DNA of 64,000 bases, from NCBI RefSeq assembly GCF_002195995.1, contig NZ_NHON01000005.1, positions 18,871 through 82,870 on the forward strand, written 5' to 3'. Origin of the DNA: Inquilinus limosus. GTDB lineage: Bacteria > Pseudomonadota > Alphaproteobacteria > DSM-16000 > Inquilinaceae. Below, piece by piece: positions 17,977 to 26,294 of the stretch. The notes below the pieces were generated by a model. The model saw only the letters and a program-made list of their open reading frames with translations. It ran no database searches and was not told where the DNA came from. How positions within the stretch are numbered: position 1 is the first letter of the stretch; each line of letters opens with the position of its first letter. A program made the position numbers and the translations under genes.

Positions 17977-18094
17977 CGCGCGGTCGAATCTCGCACTGGT
18001 TATCGCGCCGATGCGGATCCCGCACCAGGGGCTATTCGGAGATGACCGCGAATTCATCCATGCGCCACCGAAAGCTGTGCCATTTTTCGCCGCC

Positions 18095-19753
18095 ATGACC
18101 GCCAGCAACACCGCCTTGCCCCGCCCCCGCAGCCGACTCGCGCCGCTCTACAGCGGGATCAGCCTGGCGGTGGCGCTGCTGTGGCTGGTGCTGCTGCTCG
18201 GCGTGCCCTCCGCCCCCGATGGCTGGCAAATCTACGGCCTGGCCTCGGTGCCGGTCGAGCTGGCGGTGCTGGTCGCCGCCCTGGTCCTGATACCGCCGCT
18301 GCGGCGATCCCGCGCCCTGGCCATCACGCTCGGCGGCCTCGGCCTGCTGGTCGCACTGATCAAGCTGGCCGACCTCGCCACCCAGGTCTCCTTCGGCCGG
18401 CCGGTCAGCCTCTATGTCGACCGGCTGCTGCTGGTCAACGGCATGCATCTGGCGACCGGGGTGCTGGGCGCCCTGGGCCTGATGGGCATCACCCTGGGGG
18501 TGCTCGTCGCCGCCTGGTGCGTGTGGTGGGCCACGGCTCGCTCCGTAAGACGGCTGCAGCAGGCCCTCTCCGCCTCCACCGCCCGGCGCGGCGTCGCCGG
18601 TGGGCTGGCCGCCCTGGTGCTCGCGGCCTTCGCCATCGGCCAGGCGGTGCCGGACGCCTATGGCGCGGCCCGCCCGGTCAACGACACCGCCAGCTTCATG
18701 GTGATGGACCAGATCCATCGCCTGATCCCGGCCCTGGCCATGGAGGGCAGCTTCCGCGCCGAGGAGGCGGTGGACCCGCTGGTCGGCGGGGTCCCGCGGA
18801 CGCCCCTGGCCGGGCTGGGCGGCGCCGACGTCACCGTCGTGTTCCTGGAATCCTACGGCCGCAGCGCGCTGGAGGATCCGCGCTTCGACGCCCTGCCCAA
18901 GGCGGCGCTGGCCGAGATGGGGCCGAAGCTGGCCGCGGCCGGGGTCTACACCGCCTCTGGCTGGCTGGCCTCCCCGACCCGCGGCGGCCAGTCCTGGCTG
19001 GCCCATGCGACGCTGGCCAGCGGCATGCAGATCGACGACCAGATGCGCTACGACCTGCTGGTCACCGGCCGGCGCATGACCCTGTCCCGACTGTTCGCCA
19101 AGGCCGGCTACCACACCGGGCTGATCGCCCCGGCGGTGACCGGCGGCGAGCCGGAGGCGAAGACCTTCTACGGCTTCGACCAGACCCTGTTCGCCGACGA
19201 TCTCGGCTATGCCGGCCCGCCCTTCGGCTGGGTCACCATGCCGGACCAGTACACCCTGGCCGCCTATGACCGCTGGCAGCGGCAGCAGCCGAAGCCGCTG
19301 TTCAGCGAGGTGGTGCTGGTGTCCAGCCACGCCCCCTGGACCCCGGTGCCGGCGATGGTCGAGGACTGGGGCAGCATCGGCGACGGCAGCCTGTACCGGA
19401 CCCTGCCGGCCACCGGCGGCACGCCGGAGCAGGTGTGGAGCGACCCGGACACGATCCGCGCCCAGTACGGCCAGTCCATGGCCTATTCGCTGCGCGCGGT
19501 GCTGGACTATGCCGCCCGCGTCATGGGCGACCACACGCTGATGATCGTGCTGGGCGACCACCAGCCGGCGCCGATCGTGACCGGGCCAGGCACGCCGCGC
19601 GACGTGCCGGTGCACGTATTCAGCCGGGATGCGGAGCTGGTGGCCCGGTTCCGCGAATGGGGCTTCGCCGACGGGCTCAACCCGCCGGAAACCGGGCCGG
19701 TGGCGCCGATGGCGACGTTCCGGGATGCGTTCGCGCGGTCATTCTCCCCGTAA
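18095..19753 (+). CDS. LTA synthase-like sulfatase, probable phosphoglycerol transferase (OpgB-like)
   Basis: A 552-residue membrane protein. Four to five transmembrane helices fill residues 20-185; the rest is a periplasmic alkaline-phosphatase-fold domain. Metal and nucleophile residues of the LtaS/MdoB family are visible: Glu252 in 'FLESYGR', Thr295 in 'SPTRGGQS', a His in 'VSSHAPW' and Asp-His in 'LGDHQPAP'. The family transfers phosphoglycerol from phosphatidylglycerol. The position 277 bases before opgD suggests that it decorates periplasmic glucan, as OpgB does in E. coli. The ATG at 18095 was chosen as the one just before the first helix. Confidence 0.82.
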   Translation: MTASNTALPRPRSRLAPLYSGISLAVALLWLVLLLGVPSAPDGWQIYGLASVPVELAVLVAALVLIPPLRRSRALAITLGGLGLLVALIKLADLATQVSFGRPVSLYVDRLLLVNGMHLATGVLGALGLMGITLGVLVAAWCVWWATARSVRRLQQALSASTARRGVAGGLAALVLAAFAIGQAVPDAYGAARPVNDTASFMVMDQIHRLIPALAMEGSFRAEEAVDPLVGGVPRTPLAGLGGADVTVVFLESYGRSALEDPRFDALPKAALAEMGPKLAAAGVYTASGWLASPTRGGQSWLAHATLASGMQIDDQMRYDLLVTGRRMTLSRLFAKAGYHTGLIAPAVTGGEPEAKTFYGFDQTLFADDLGYAGPPFGWVTMPDQYTLAAYDRWQRQQPKPLFSEVVLVSSHAPWTPVPAMVEDWGSIGDGSLYRTLPATGGTPEQVWSDPDTIRAQYGQSMAYSLRAVLDYAARVMGDHTLMIVLGDHQPAPIVTGPGTPRDVPVHVFSRDAELVARFREWGFADGLNPPETGPVAPMATFRDAFARSFSP

Positions 19754-19861
19754 AAGCGAACCTATTTCGCGTGTCAATCTGTGAAAATGCAGATCAGCAC
19801 CTGCCGCTGCGCCTGGGTCCGCCAGCTTCTGCGCCGGCCTCCGAGCCGCTAGGTTAACATC

Positions 19862-19886
19862 GGAACAAATTCACGAAGGTTGCGTT
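19862..19886 (+). promoter_or_regulatory. Candidate EcfG (general stress sigma factor) promoter before opgD
   Basis: GGAAC at 19862-19866, 17 bases, then GTT at 19884-19886 (GGAAC-N16-CGTT). This matches the EcfG consensus of alphaproteobacteria. A transcript from it would have a leader of about 135 bases before the opgD start. The 277-base gap 19754-20030 holds nothing else I can name. Confidence 0.5.
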
Positions 19887-20030
19887 GATCGAACGGCTTC
19901 GGTGTGCGGCGGCAGGATCGCCAAAGGCCGGCGCCGGGTTGTGGGGGCTTGGGCCGAGCGGGGCGCAGCCGGTGCCGCGCACGACGGCCTTTGTCCACGA
20001 ACCGCCACAATCACGGTCGATCGTGCCGTC

Positions 20031-21623
20031 ATGTTGCAGTGCAAAAAGTGCGGTGGTGGTGACGTGGTGCTGAGCAGACGCCAGATCCTGATGGGAACGA
20101 CCGCGCTGGCGGCGTCGTCCCTGTTCGGCGCCGCGCGGCCGGCCGTCGCCGCCCCAAGCCTGGGCGAGACCACGCCGTTCAGCATGACCTGGCTGGTCGA
20201 CCGGGCCAAGACCGTGTCGCAGGCGCCCTTCGTGCCGCCGGACGAGAACCTGCCCGCCGAGATCACGCAGCTGACCTACGACCAGCATCGGGCGATCCGC
20301 TTCCTGCCGGAGCAGGCGCTGTGGAAGCCGGAGAACCTGCCGTTCCAGATGCAGTTCTTCCATCTCGGCTCCCTGTTCGACAAGCCGGTCCACATCTTCC
20401 AGGTCGACGGCTACCAGGCGCGCGAGATCTTGTACCGCCAGGATCTGTTCGACCTGGGCGGCAACAAATTCCCCGACACCCCGTCGGACCATCTCGGCTT
20501 CGCCGGCTTCCGGCTGCACTACGCGATCAATCGGCCGGAATTCCTGGACGAGATCGCGGTCTTCCTGGCCGCCAGCTATTTCCGCTGCCTCGGCCGCAAG
20601 AACATCTACGGCCTCTCCGCCCGCGGCCTGGCGATCGACACCGGATCGACCCGCGGCGAGGAGTTTCCGGTCTTTCGCCAGTTCTGGGTCGAGACGCCGG
20701 CGCCGGACGCCAAGCAGATCCGCCTCTATGCCCTGCTGGACAGCCCCGGCATCACCGGCGCCTACAGCTTCCTGATCAAGCCGGGCGAGATCACCACGGT
20801 CGATATCGAGGCGACGCTCTACCCCCGCCACCCGATCGAGAAGCTGGGCATCGCGCCGCTGACCAGCATGTTCCTGTTCGGGCCGCAGGACCACCGGACC
20901 TTCGACGACTTCCGGCCCGAGGTGCATGACAGCGATGGCCTGTCGATGTGGAGCGGCGCCGGGGAGTGGATCTGGCGGCCGCTGCGCAACCCGTCGCGCC
21001 TCTTGATCAGCTCCTTCATGGACGAGAACCCGCGCGGCTTCGGCCTGATGCAGCGCCAGCGCTCCTACAGCAGCTACCAAGATCTGGAGGCGATGTATGA
21101 GCGCCGGCCCAGCCTGTGGGTCGAGCCACTGAGCGGCTGGGGCCCGGGCGTGGTGCAGCTGGTCGAGATCCCGACCGACCGCGAGATCCACGACAACATC
21201 GTCGCCTTCTGGGTGCCGAAGGAGCCGGTCGATGCCGGCCAGGAATGGAAGCTGTCCTATCGGCTGCACTGGGGCATGAACCCGCCGGTCAACAGCGACC
21301 GTGGCGTCGTGGTGTCGACCCGCACCGGCGCCGGCGGCGTCTCCGGCAGCGACAGCAAAGCCAGCGATACCCGCAAGTTCGTCATCGACTTCCGGGGCGG
21401 CGCGCTTGACTCTTTGCCGCAGGACGCGTCATTGGAGGCCGTGGTCACGGCTTCTGCCGGGGAAATCCAATCCCCCGTCGCACAGCGGAATCCGGAACTC
21501 GGCGGCTGGCGGGCGTTTTTTGACTTGAAACCTGCCGGCGACGACCCCGCCGAGCTTCGGTGCTTCTTACGGCAAGGCAGCGATGCCTTGACCGAAACAT
21601 GGAGTTTCCAATGGACGCCTTGA
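20031..21623 (+). CDS. opgD: Periplasmic glucan biosynthesis protein OpgD/OpgG, Tat-exported
   Basis: A 530-residue protein of the MdoG family. Residues 14-45 form a twin-arginine signal (S-R-R-Q-I-L-M, then a mild hydrophobic core and 'AVAA'), which points to OpgD and not the Sec-exported OpgG. The mature part has the family blocks 'FLPEQALWKPENLPFQMQFF', 'FAGFRLHYAIN' and 'DFRPEVHDSDGLSMWSG'. OpgD/G shape the beta-glucan backbone of osmoregulated periplasmic glucans made by OpgH. I chose the ATG at 20031; the frame is open upstream but that stretch looks non-coding. The stop overlaps the next gene by 13 bases. Confidence 0.93.
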   Translation: MLQCKKCGGGDVVLSRRQILMGTTALAASSLFGAARPAVAAPSLGETTPFSMTWLVDRAKTVSQAPFVPPDENLPAEITQLTYDQHRAIRFLPEQALWKPENLPFQMQFFHLGSLFDKPVHIFQVDGYQAREILYRQDLFDLGGNKFPDTPSDHLGFAGFRLHYAINRPEFLDEIAVFLAASYFRCLGRKNIYGLSARGLAIDTGSTRGEEFPVFRQFWVETPAPDAKQIRLYALLDSPGITGAYSFLIKPGEITTVDIEATLYPRHPIEKLGIAPLTSMFLFGPQDHRTFDDFRPEVHDSDGLSMWSGAGEWIWRPLRNPSRLLISSFMDENPRGFGLMQRQRSYSSYQDLEAMYERRPSLWVEPLSGWGPGVVQLVEIPTDREIHDNIVAFWVPKEPVDAGQEWKLSYRLHWGMNPPVNSDRGVVVSTRTGAGGVSGSDSKASDTRKFVIDFRGGALDSLPQDASLEAVVTASAGEIQSPVAQRNPELGGWRAFFDLKPAGDDPAELRCFLRQGSDALTETWSFQWTP

Positions 21624-22132
21624 CGACGCATCGGAATCATCCCATGTCCCAGGTCGGGCTGCAAACCCCGGTCAACATCAACATGCCTGACAACGTCATC
21701 GCCTTCTTCCAGGGCCTGGGATTCACTGAGCCGGCCGCGCTCTCGGGCGCGATCGAGACGGCGTTCTGCGACGTCGACCCAGCGTCGATGCCCGCCCAGT
21801 CCCTGCTGGATCACGCCCGCCGCCGCACCGCCGACTGGTTCGCCGTGGTGCTGAACCGCAGCGAGCGCGACGACGATGCCGTGCTGACCATCGGCCGGGC
21901 CGCCTATCTGCTGACCGACGCCGCCCGCCGCTGGCCCGAGCACTTCCTGTCCGAGGACCCGCTGCCCCAGGCGATGGAGCAGGCGCTGCGCCGCGTGTCG
22001 CCGGTGCCGGTGCCGCGCGCCAAGCCGACGCCGATGCTGGACCAGCCGCTCGACCCGGTCTGGGCCGGCGAGCCCTTGAAGCGCATCTTCGGATGGTGGT
22101 CGCCCGAGGCAGCCGAGCGGCGCCCGGCCTGA
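21611..22132 (+). CDS. Unknown 173-residue protein between opgD and opgH
   Basis: I do not recognise a family. The start at 21611 is preceded by GGAG with a six-base gap and lies inside the end of opgD, so translation is coupled; a second ATG at 21644 is possible. The protein has no signal peptide or membrane helix, so it should be cytoplasmic. It is mostly helical with several Trp ('RRTADWFAVVLNRSERDDD', 'RRWPEHFLSE') and a Pro-rich C-terminal third ending 'IFGWWSPEAAERR'. It is followed after 22 bases by opgH. A part in regulating or assembling the glucan synthase would fit its place, but this is inference. Confidence 0.7.
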   Translation: MDALTTHRNHPMSQVGLQTPVNINMPDNVIAFFQGLGFTEPAALSGAIETAFCDVDPASMPAQSLLDHARRRTADWFAVVLNRSERDDDAVLTIGRAAYLLTDAARRWPEHFLSEDPLPQAMEQALRRVSPVPVPRAKPTPMLDQPLDPVWAGEPLKRIFGWWSPEAAERRPA

Positions 22133-22154
22133 CGGAAAGGCGATTTCCTAGCCG

Positions 22155-24236
22155 ATGACCGGACTCGAAGCGGCGTCCTACGCCTCCGCGGCTCGCTGGC
22201 GCCGCCTCGCTGTGTTCGGCGCGACAGGGCTATCGACCCTGGCCGCCGCCTTCGCCCTCTACCGGTTCCTGTCGGTCGGCGGCGTCACCGGGCTGGAGCT
22301 GGCCCTGGTGGTGATGTTCGCCATCAACTTCTCCTGGATCGCGCTGTCCTTCTGGACCGCCCTGCCCGGTTTCCTGACCCTGTTGCTGCGCTGGGGCCAG
22401 CCCGGCCTGGTCTGGCCGCAGGGGGCCGAGGCGGTGGCGCCGCTGAAGAGCCGCACCGCGGTGCTGATGCCGGTCTACAACGAGGACACGACCGGCATCA
22501 CCGCCAACCTCCAGGCGATCCATGACAGCCTGGCGCGGACCGGCCATCTCGGCGCCTTCGACATCTTCATCCTGAGCGACAGCACCAATCCGGACGTCTG
22601 GGTGGCGGAGGAGATCGGCTGGAGCGCGCTGTGCCGCCGCACCGAGGGCAGCGGCCGCATCTTCTACCGCAAGCGCCGGCACAACGTCGCCAAGAAGGCC
22701 GGCAACATCGCCGATTTCTGCACCCGCTGGGGCGCCCGCTACGACTTCATGGTGGTGCTGGACGCCGACAGCCTGATGGCCGGCGACACGCTGGTCACCA
22801 TGGCCCGGCTGATGCAGTCCAACCCGCGCGCCGGCATCATCCAGGCGCCGCCGCTGGTGGTGAACCGCAACACGCTGTGGGCCCGGATGCAGCAATTCGC
22901 CGGCGCCCTGTACGGCCCGATCGTCGGCGCCGGCCTGGCCTTCTGGCAGCTCGGCGACGGCAATTACTGGGGCCACAACGCCATCATCCGCACCCGCGCC
23001 TTCATCGAGAGCTGCGGCCTGCCGATCCTGTCCGGGCGGCCGCCCTTCGGCGGCCACATCCTGTCGCATGACTTCGTCGAGGCGGCGCTGATCCGGCGCA
23101 ACGGCTGGACCGCCTGGCTGGTGCCGGAGCTGGGCGGCAGCTACGAGGAATGCCCGCCGACGATGATCGACCACGCCAAGCGCGACCGGCGCTGGTGCCA
23201 GGGCAACATGCAGCATCTGCGCGTCCTGGTGGCGCGCGGCCTGCACCCCCTCTCGCGCCAGCACATGGCGATGGGGGTGATGAGCTACGTCTCTTCGCCG
23301 CTGTGGCTGATCTTCATCTGCATCGGCATGCTGACGGCGCTGGAGCACAAGCTGGAGATCCCGGTCTACTTCCCGACCGCGGAATCGCTGTTCCCGGTCT
23401 GGCCGGTGCAGGACCAGACGCTGGCGGTGCGTCTTCTGGTGATCTCCTTCCTGATGCTGCTGGCGCCGAAGATCTTCGGCTGGATCCTGCTGCTGTTCGA
23501 CCGCCGCCTGGCCGCCGGCTATGGTGGCGCCTTCCGGGCGCTCTTGAGCCTGCTGTTCGAGACCTTCTTCTCGATCTTCCAGGCGCCGGTGATGATGCTG
23601 TTCCATTCCAGCTTCGTGCTGCAGGCCTTCCTGGGCCGCGACAGCGGCTGGGGCACCCAGTCGCGCGACGACAGCGGCACCACCTGGGCCGACGCGGTGC
23701 AGATGCATCGCGGCCACACCATCTTCGGCGCCGTGCTGGGCGTGGTGGCGCTGTGGATCTCGCCCTCGATGCTGGCCTGGCTGTCGCCGCTGGTGATCGG
23801 CCTGCTGCTGTCGATCCCGCTGTCGGTGATCACCTCGCGCCACTCCACCGGCGTCTGGGCCCGTAGGCTCGGCCTGCTGGTGACGCCGGAGGAGCGGCAG
23901 AAGCCGCAAATCGTGATCGAGGCCACGGCCCTGGGCGAGCAGTTGGCTGCCTCCACCAAGCCGATCGAGGACGGCCTGGCCACTGTGATCCGTGACCCGC
24001 TGGCCAACGCCATCCACATGACGCTGCTGACCGGGTCGCCCGAGGCCGGGCGCGAGGACCCGAAGGTGGTCGAGGCGGCACGGCGCAAGCTGACCGCCGG
24101 CGGCCCGGGCACGCTCAACACCGGCGCCCTCAGCCGCGACGAGAAGATGGCGCTGCTGTTCGACCCGCGTTCCCTGAGCGAGCTGCACCTGACCGCCCTG
24201 GCCGGCGGCCGCCTGCAGGCCGCACCGAGGGGCTGA
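22155..24236 (+). CDS. opgH: Periplasmic glucan glucosyltransferase OpgH
   Basis: A 693-residue inner-membrane glycosyltransferase (GT2 family). Two helices near the N terminus are followed by the cytoplasmic catalytic domain: 'TAVLMPVYNEDTTGITANLQ', the D-x-D motif in 'VLDADSLMAGD', the acceptor Asp in 'ILSHDFVEAALIRR' and the product-binding 'RDRRWCQGNMQHL' (Q-x-x-R-W related). Four to six helices follow. OpgH polymerises UDP-glucose into linear beta-1,2 glucan and exports it to the periplasm, where OpgD acts. Somewhat shorter than the E. coli protein (about 850), lacking most of the N-terminal cytoplasmic extension. Confidence 0.95.
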   Translation: MTGLEAASYASAARWRRLAVFGATGLSTLAAAFALYRFLSVGGVTGLELALVVMFAINFSWIALSFWTALPGFLTLLLRWGQPGLVWPQGAEAVAPLKSRTAVLMPVYNEDTTGITANLQAIHDSLARTGHLGAFDIFILSDSTNPDVWVAEEIGWSALCRRTEGSGRIFYRKRRHNVAKKAGNIADFCTRWGARYDFMVVLDADSLMAGDTLVTMARLMQSNPRAGIIQAPPLVVNRNTLWARMQQFAGALYGPIVGAGLAFWQLGDGNYWGHNAIIRTRAFIESCGLPILSGRPPFGGHILSHDFVEAALIRRNGWTAWLVPELGGSYEECPPTMIDHAKRDRRWCQGNMQHLRVLVARGLHPLSRQHMAMGVMSYVSSPLWLIFICIGMLTALEHKLEIPVYFPTAESLFPVWPVQDQTLAVRLLVISFLMLLAPKIFGWILLLFDRRLAAGYGGAFRALLSLLFETFFSIFQAPVMMLFHSSFVLQAFLGRDSGWGTQSRDDSGTTWADAVQMHRGHTIFGAVLGVVALWISPSMLAWLSPLVIGLLLSIPLSVITSRHSTGVWARRLGLLVTPEERQKPQIVIEATALGEQLAASTKPIEDGLATVIRDPLANAIHMTLLTGSPEAGREDPKVVEAARRKLTAGGPGTLNTGALSRDEKMALLFDPRSLSELHLTALAGGRLQAAPRG

Positions 24237-24265
24237 GCGCCGCGGGCGGCCGCCCTATCCTATCC

Positions 24266-26110
24266 TCACAGCACGAAGTCCGCGGCGACGACCGGGATTC
24301 GGCCGTTCAGCTTGATGTGGAAGTCGGAGACGCCATCGCCGTCGATATCGCCGGCGATGGTCGTCGTCTGGGCGCTGGTGTAGGCGAACCGCAACTCGCC
24401 AGCATGGCGGGAATAGAGACCGCCGCCGATGAAGGTAAAGGCCTGGTTGCCTGCCGTACCGCGATCGGCATCGATCAGGGACAGATCGATACGGTCGCCC
24501 TGGCCACCATTCAGGTCGAAGATCACGTCGGCACCGGTGCCGACCGGGCTGTCTGCAATGGTGTCGATGACGAAGCGATCCGCACCGTCGCCGCCGGCCA
24601 GGGTGTCGGCGCCGGTGCCACCGCGAAGCGTGTCGTTTCCGCCTCCGCCGGCCAGCACATCGGCGCCTTCAAAACCGGCCAGGAGGTTGACGCCGTCATC
24701 GCCGGTCAGCCTGTCGCCCCGGATGCTGCCATGGACATTCTCGATGCCGTCCAGGCTATCGCCATCGGCCTCACCTCCCCTTCCGAAGTGGTTCCGCACA
24801 TCGACGGTGACGCCGACCGTCGAGCCGAAGTAGCTGGCTGTGTCGACACCGACGCCACCGATCAGGTGATCGGCCCCGGCGCCGCCGCGGAGCACGTCAT
24901 TGCCGGCCCCGCCGATCAGAACGTCGCTGCCCTGATCGCCGGCCAGGATGTTGGCCCCGGCATCACCGGCCAGCCAGTCCCCGCCCTGGCCGCCATGGAC
25001 GTTCTCGACACCGCTGAAGCGATCGCCCTCCGCCGCGTTGCGGGTGCCGATGCCGGCCGCGAGATCCACGGTGACAGGTGTGAGGCTATCGAAATAGCTG
25101 ACGGTGTCGGTACCGATGCCGCCGAAGAACCGATCCGCCTCGACGCCGCCGGCAAGAAGGTCGTCGCCAGCGCCGCCGGTGAGGACATCGCCTCCTCCAT
25201 GCCCGTAGATCTTGTCGTCGGCGGCACCCCCGAACAGAAGGTCGATCTTGTCGGTGGAGCCATGGATGGTGAGCGGCACGCGCGAGGTGTCGAAGATGAA
25301 ATCGCCGCCGTCCAGGCTGCCGATGGTGACGTTGACCAGCCGGACGCTCAGGCTCTCCGCAGGAAAGGGGCTCAGGCCCAGCGTGATCACCACGTCGCCG
25401 CCCACCTGCGCCAGGAAGGGCTTCAGGCTCTCGAAATCGCCGACATGGAGGCCCGACAGGTCGATCCGGTCACCCTCGCCGGAATTGAAGTCCGTGATCC
25501 TGTCATGGCCGGTGATCCAACGGTCGTCATAGACGAACGCGTCCCCGCCGGCGCCCCCGGTGAGAGTATCATCCTCAAAACCACCGACCAGCCTGTCGTT
25601 GCCCGCGCCACCGACGAGGCGGTCAATGCCGCTGTATCCGAAGATGGTGTCATCGCCGTTGCCGCCGATCAGGACGTCATTGCCCGGGTAGGAGATCCCC
25701 GTGAGCTCGTCATACCAGGCCGCGGAGCCTTCGATGATCCGAGGCGCGGTGGAGCTGTCGAAGATGAAGTCGCCCGCGTCCAGGCTGCCGATGGCGATGG
25801 ACTTGATTACGATGGTCTCGGGGACATCGCTGATGACAAACGAGATCACGACGTCGCTGCCGGCCTGCTTGATGAAAGGCCGCAGGCTCTCGAAATCGCC
25901 GATGCGAAGGCCCGACACGTCGATCCTGTCGACGCCGTCGGGGTTGAAGTCGGTGATGTTGTCCCTGCCGAACAGCCGCCCGTCATAGACGAAGACATCC
26001 CTGCCGGCACCGCCCGTGAGGGTGTCGTTTCCGCCACGACCGATGATCCTGTCGTCGGCGCCGCTGCCGATGATGGTGTTGTCGGTCTGGTCGCCGATAT
26101 AGTCCGTCAT
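24266..26110 (-). CDS. Secreted RTX (hemolysin-type calcium-binding) repeat protein
   Basis: A 614-residue acidic protein without an N-terminal signal peptide, as expected for type I secretion. Nonapeptide GGxGxDx(L/I/V)x repeats occur in clusters at about 12-40, 140-190, 296-330, 375-420 and 465-512. Between them lie two pairs of duplicated modules: A at 37-118 and 190-274 ('ITDFN...DRID(V/L)SGL' and 'GDFESL(R/K)PF'), and B at 333-400 and 420-486 ('VSYF/ASYF...VTVD...GIENVHG'). Residues 505-614 match the serralysin-type C-terminal domain, the secretion signal. No enzyme domain is present. Start is the ATG at 26110, the first residue of the repeat fold. No type I exporter is encoded nearby. 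Confidence 0.85.
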   Translation of the reverse strand: MTDYIGDQTDNTIIGSGADDRIIGRGGNDTLTGGAGRDVFVYDGRLFGRDNITDFNPDGVDRIDVSGLRIGDFESLRPFIKQAGSDVVISFVISDVPETIVIKSIAIGSLDAGDFIFDSSTAPRIIEGSAAWYDELTGISYPGNDVLIGGNGDDTIFGYSGIDRLVGGAGNDRLVGGFEDDTLTGGAGGDAFVYDDRWITGHDRITDFNSGEGDRIDLSGLHVGDFESLKPFLAQVGGDVVITLGLSPFPAESLSVRLVNVTIGSLDGGDFIFDTSRVPLTIHGSTDKIDLLFGGAADDKIYGHGGGDVLTGGAGDDLLAGGVEADRFFGGIGTDTVSYFDSLTPVTVDLAAGIGTRNAAEGDRFSGVENVHGGQGGDWLAGDAGANILAGDQGSDVLIGGAGNDVLRGGAGADHLIGGVGVDTASYFGSTVGVTVDVRNHFGRGGEADGDSLDGIENVHGSIRGDRLTGDDGVNLLAGFEGADVLAGGGGNDTLRGGTGADTLAGGDGADRFVIDTIADSPVGTGADVIFDLNGGQGDRIDLSLIDADRGTAGNQAFTFIGGGLYSRHAGELRFAYTSAQTTTIAGDIDGDGVSDFHIKLNGRIPVVAADFVL

Positions 26111-26294
26111 CGCTTCCTCCCCCCGCCATCGATTGAAGGCGGCTCGGCAGTCCCTCGCGCCGCGGCGAGGGCACCGGACTACGCGACGGTCTCCATACCG
26201 GCAAATCTGGGCGCGAGTGTGTCGCTGCGGGAGCGGAGCCCATCGAACGCCGCATCCGGCGGTGACGGGCCCCGCTACCCGTGACGTATCAGGC

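Noticed and set aside
24317..26284. A 655-codon plus-strand open frame opposite the RTX protein
   Set aside because: It mirrors the repeats of the RTX gene on the other strand; the minus-strand reading has true GGxGxD repeats and a secretion domain.
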